DNA of 64,000 nt from Rhodospirillum sp. (GTDB lineage Bacteria > Pseudomonadota > Alphaproteobacteria > Dongiales > Dongiaceae). The stretch is from assembly GCA_013822765.1 (NCBI GenBank), contig PNKY01000002.1, positions 186,001-250,000 of the forward strand. Direction: 5' to 3'. Positions 63,170 to 64,000 of this stretch are shown here, one piece after another. A program made the position numbers and the translations under genes. Numbering within the stretch: position 1 is the first letter of the stretch; the number at the start of each line of letters is the position of its first letter. Under the pieces are notes generated by a model. That model had not been told where the DNA came from, ran no database searches, and saw only the letters and a list, made by a program, of their open reading frames with translations.

Positions 63170-64000
63170 ATGACCACCATCGCCCGCATCGACACCATCC
63201 GCCTCGATATCCCGTTCGGCGATCACTATGACGGGCCGCGGGCGAAGCCGCGCGGCTGGACCCAGCGCGATGTGCTGCTGGTGCGGGTCGAAACCGGTGA
63301 TGGCATCGTCGGTTGGGGCGAAGCGTTCGCCTACGCCTGCGCGACCGTGACCGAGGCGGCGATCCGCGACATGTTCGCGCCTCGCCTGATCGGCCAGGCC
63401 TGCCACGACATCGCCGCGCTGAGCCGCGAGATGCAGCGCCAGCTCCACATCCAGGGCCGCTACGGCATCACCATCTTCGCTTGGTCGGGGATCGAGATGG
63501 CGCTGTGGGACGCGGCCGCCAAACGCACCGGCGTCTCGCTCGCGACCTTGCTCGGCGGCCGCCGGCGCGGCAGCGTGCCGGCCTATGCCAGCCTGGTGCG
63601 CTATGGTGGCGCGCGCGAGGTGCGCGATGTGTGCGCCAAGGCGATCGCCGACGGCTACCGCGACGTGAAGCTGCACGAGATCGCGTACGAGCCGATCGCC
63701 GCCGGGCGCGAGGCGGTCGGCCCCGATGTGCGCCTCACTACCGACGTGAATTGCAACTGGAGCCTCGAAGAGACCGAGGCGATGCTGCCGAGGATGAAGG
63801 CGCTCGACCTCTACTGGGTCGAGGAGCCGATCTGGCCGCCGGAGGATTTCGAGACCCTGGCGCGGCTGGAAGAGCAGTTTGGCGTCGCGCTCGCCGCCGG
63901 CGAGAACGCCTGCACGGCGTTCCAGTTCCAGGGCGTTATCCCCGCCGTCACCTTCGTGCAACCGAGCGTCACCAAGATCGGTGGCATCCTTGAGTTCATG
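63170..64000 (+). CDS. Mandelate racemase / muconate lactonizing enzyme family protein (3' end outside window)
   Basis: 277 residues visible of an enolase-superfamily enzyme, typically 370-390. The N-terminal capping domain (residues 1-120) precedes a (beta/alpha)7-beta barrel. The second-strand acid/base motif reads K-x-H (DVKLHE, K167/H169) rather than K-x-K. Metal ligands are D192 (TDVNCNW), E218 or E219 (WVEEP) and E245 (AAGEN). The position after udh and kdgD suggests it converts the aldarate or its lactone to the 3-deoxy-2-keto-hexarate used by KdgD, as galactarolactone cycloisomerase or an aldarate dehydratase would. Exact activity is open. The start is ATG 63170 with GGGGACGGCGAGG upstream. 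The frame runs off the window. Confidence 0.85.
   Translation, partial: MTTIARIDTIRLDIPFGDHYDGPRAKPRGWTQRDVLLVRVETGDGIVGWGEAFAYACATVTEAAIRDMFAPRLIGQACHDIAALSREMQRQLHIQGRYGITIFAWSGIEMALWDAAAKRTGVSLATLLGGRRRGSVPAYASLVRYGGAREVRDVCAKAIADGYRDVKLHEIAYEPIAAGREAVGPDVRLTTDVNCNWSLEETEAMLPRMKALDLYWVEEPIWPPEDFETLARLEEQFGVALAAGENACTAFQFQGVIPAVTFVQPSVTKIGGILEFM

Noticed and set aside
63313..63993. 226-codon plus frame near the right edge
   Set aside because: It is a shifted frame of the enolase-superfamily gene, whose true frame starts at 63170 and shows all metal ligands.

Overview
This is a GC-rich chromosomal stretch from an alphaproteobacterium. The evidence is the RpoH-type sigma factor beside an RluD-type pseudouridine synthase and a small DUF6476-like membrane protein, the hisZ-purA pair, a DUF1127 protein, and a uronate dehydrogenase/KdgD oxidative uronate pathway. 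I cannot fix the order; Rhodospirillales- or Hyphomicrobiales-like relatives are plausible. No tRNA, rRNA, CRISPR array or insertion sequence was recognised.

Left end (1-1.9 kb): the 3' part of glmM, then an ornithine-carbamoyltransferase-family enzyme whose acceptor-binding loop departs from the family consensus.

Central accessory island (1.95-29.5 kb): five giant RTX (hemolysin-type calcium-binding) repeat proteins, all on the minus strand, with 0.3-1 kb spacers. Each has nonapeptide calcium-binding blocks separated by beta-rich spacer segments and ends in a type I secretion target domain. Four (B-E) contain 14 spacer modules, and the module type follows a period of three; the fifth (A) has 10. 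The spacers hold hairpin terminators, three copies of a composite palindromic element, and CRP/FNR-like dyads. The D-E spacer also holds what looks like the promoter and start of a lost sixth gene. No type I secretion transporter lies in the window.

Middle (29.6-48.8 kb): a soluble PAS histidine kinase; a mocR-azlC-azlD operon (amino-acid-responsive regulator plus branched-chain amino-acid exporter); DUF1127, PaiB-like, LysE-like and PhzF-like genes; hisZ-purA; a small exported protein; an SIS-domain gene with two compensating frameshifts; an alpha/beta hydrolase; a membrane-anchored pseudokinase with a membrane partner; a glycosyltransferase; rpoH with a sigma-32-type promoter and a strong terminator; an rluD-family gene; and a threonine aldolase.

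Right end (48.8-64 kb): two tandem paralogous MASE1-CHASE-PAS histidine kinases, then a uronate/aldarate catabolic locus. A TRAP transporter (dctP-dctQ-dctM) is transcribed divergently from a FadR-family regulator, kdgD, uronate dehydrogenase and a truncated enolase-superfamily enzyme. Together these would import a sugar acid, oxidise it to an aldarate lactone, convert that to a 3-deoxy-2-keto-hexarate, and dehydrate and decarboxylate it to 2-oxoglutarate semialdehyde.
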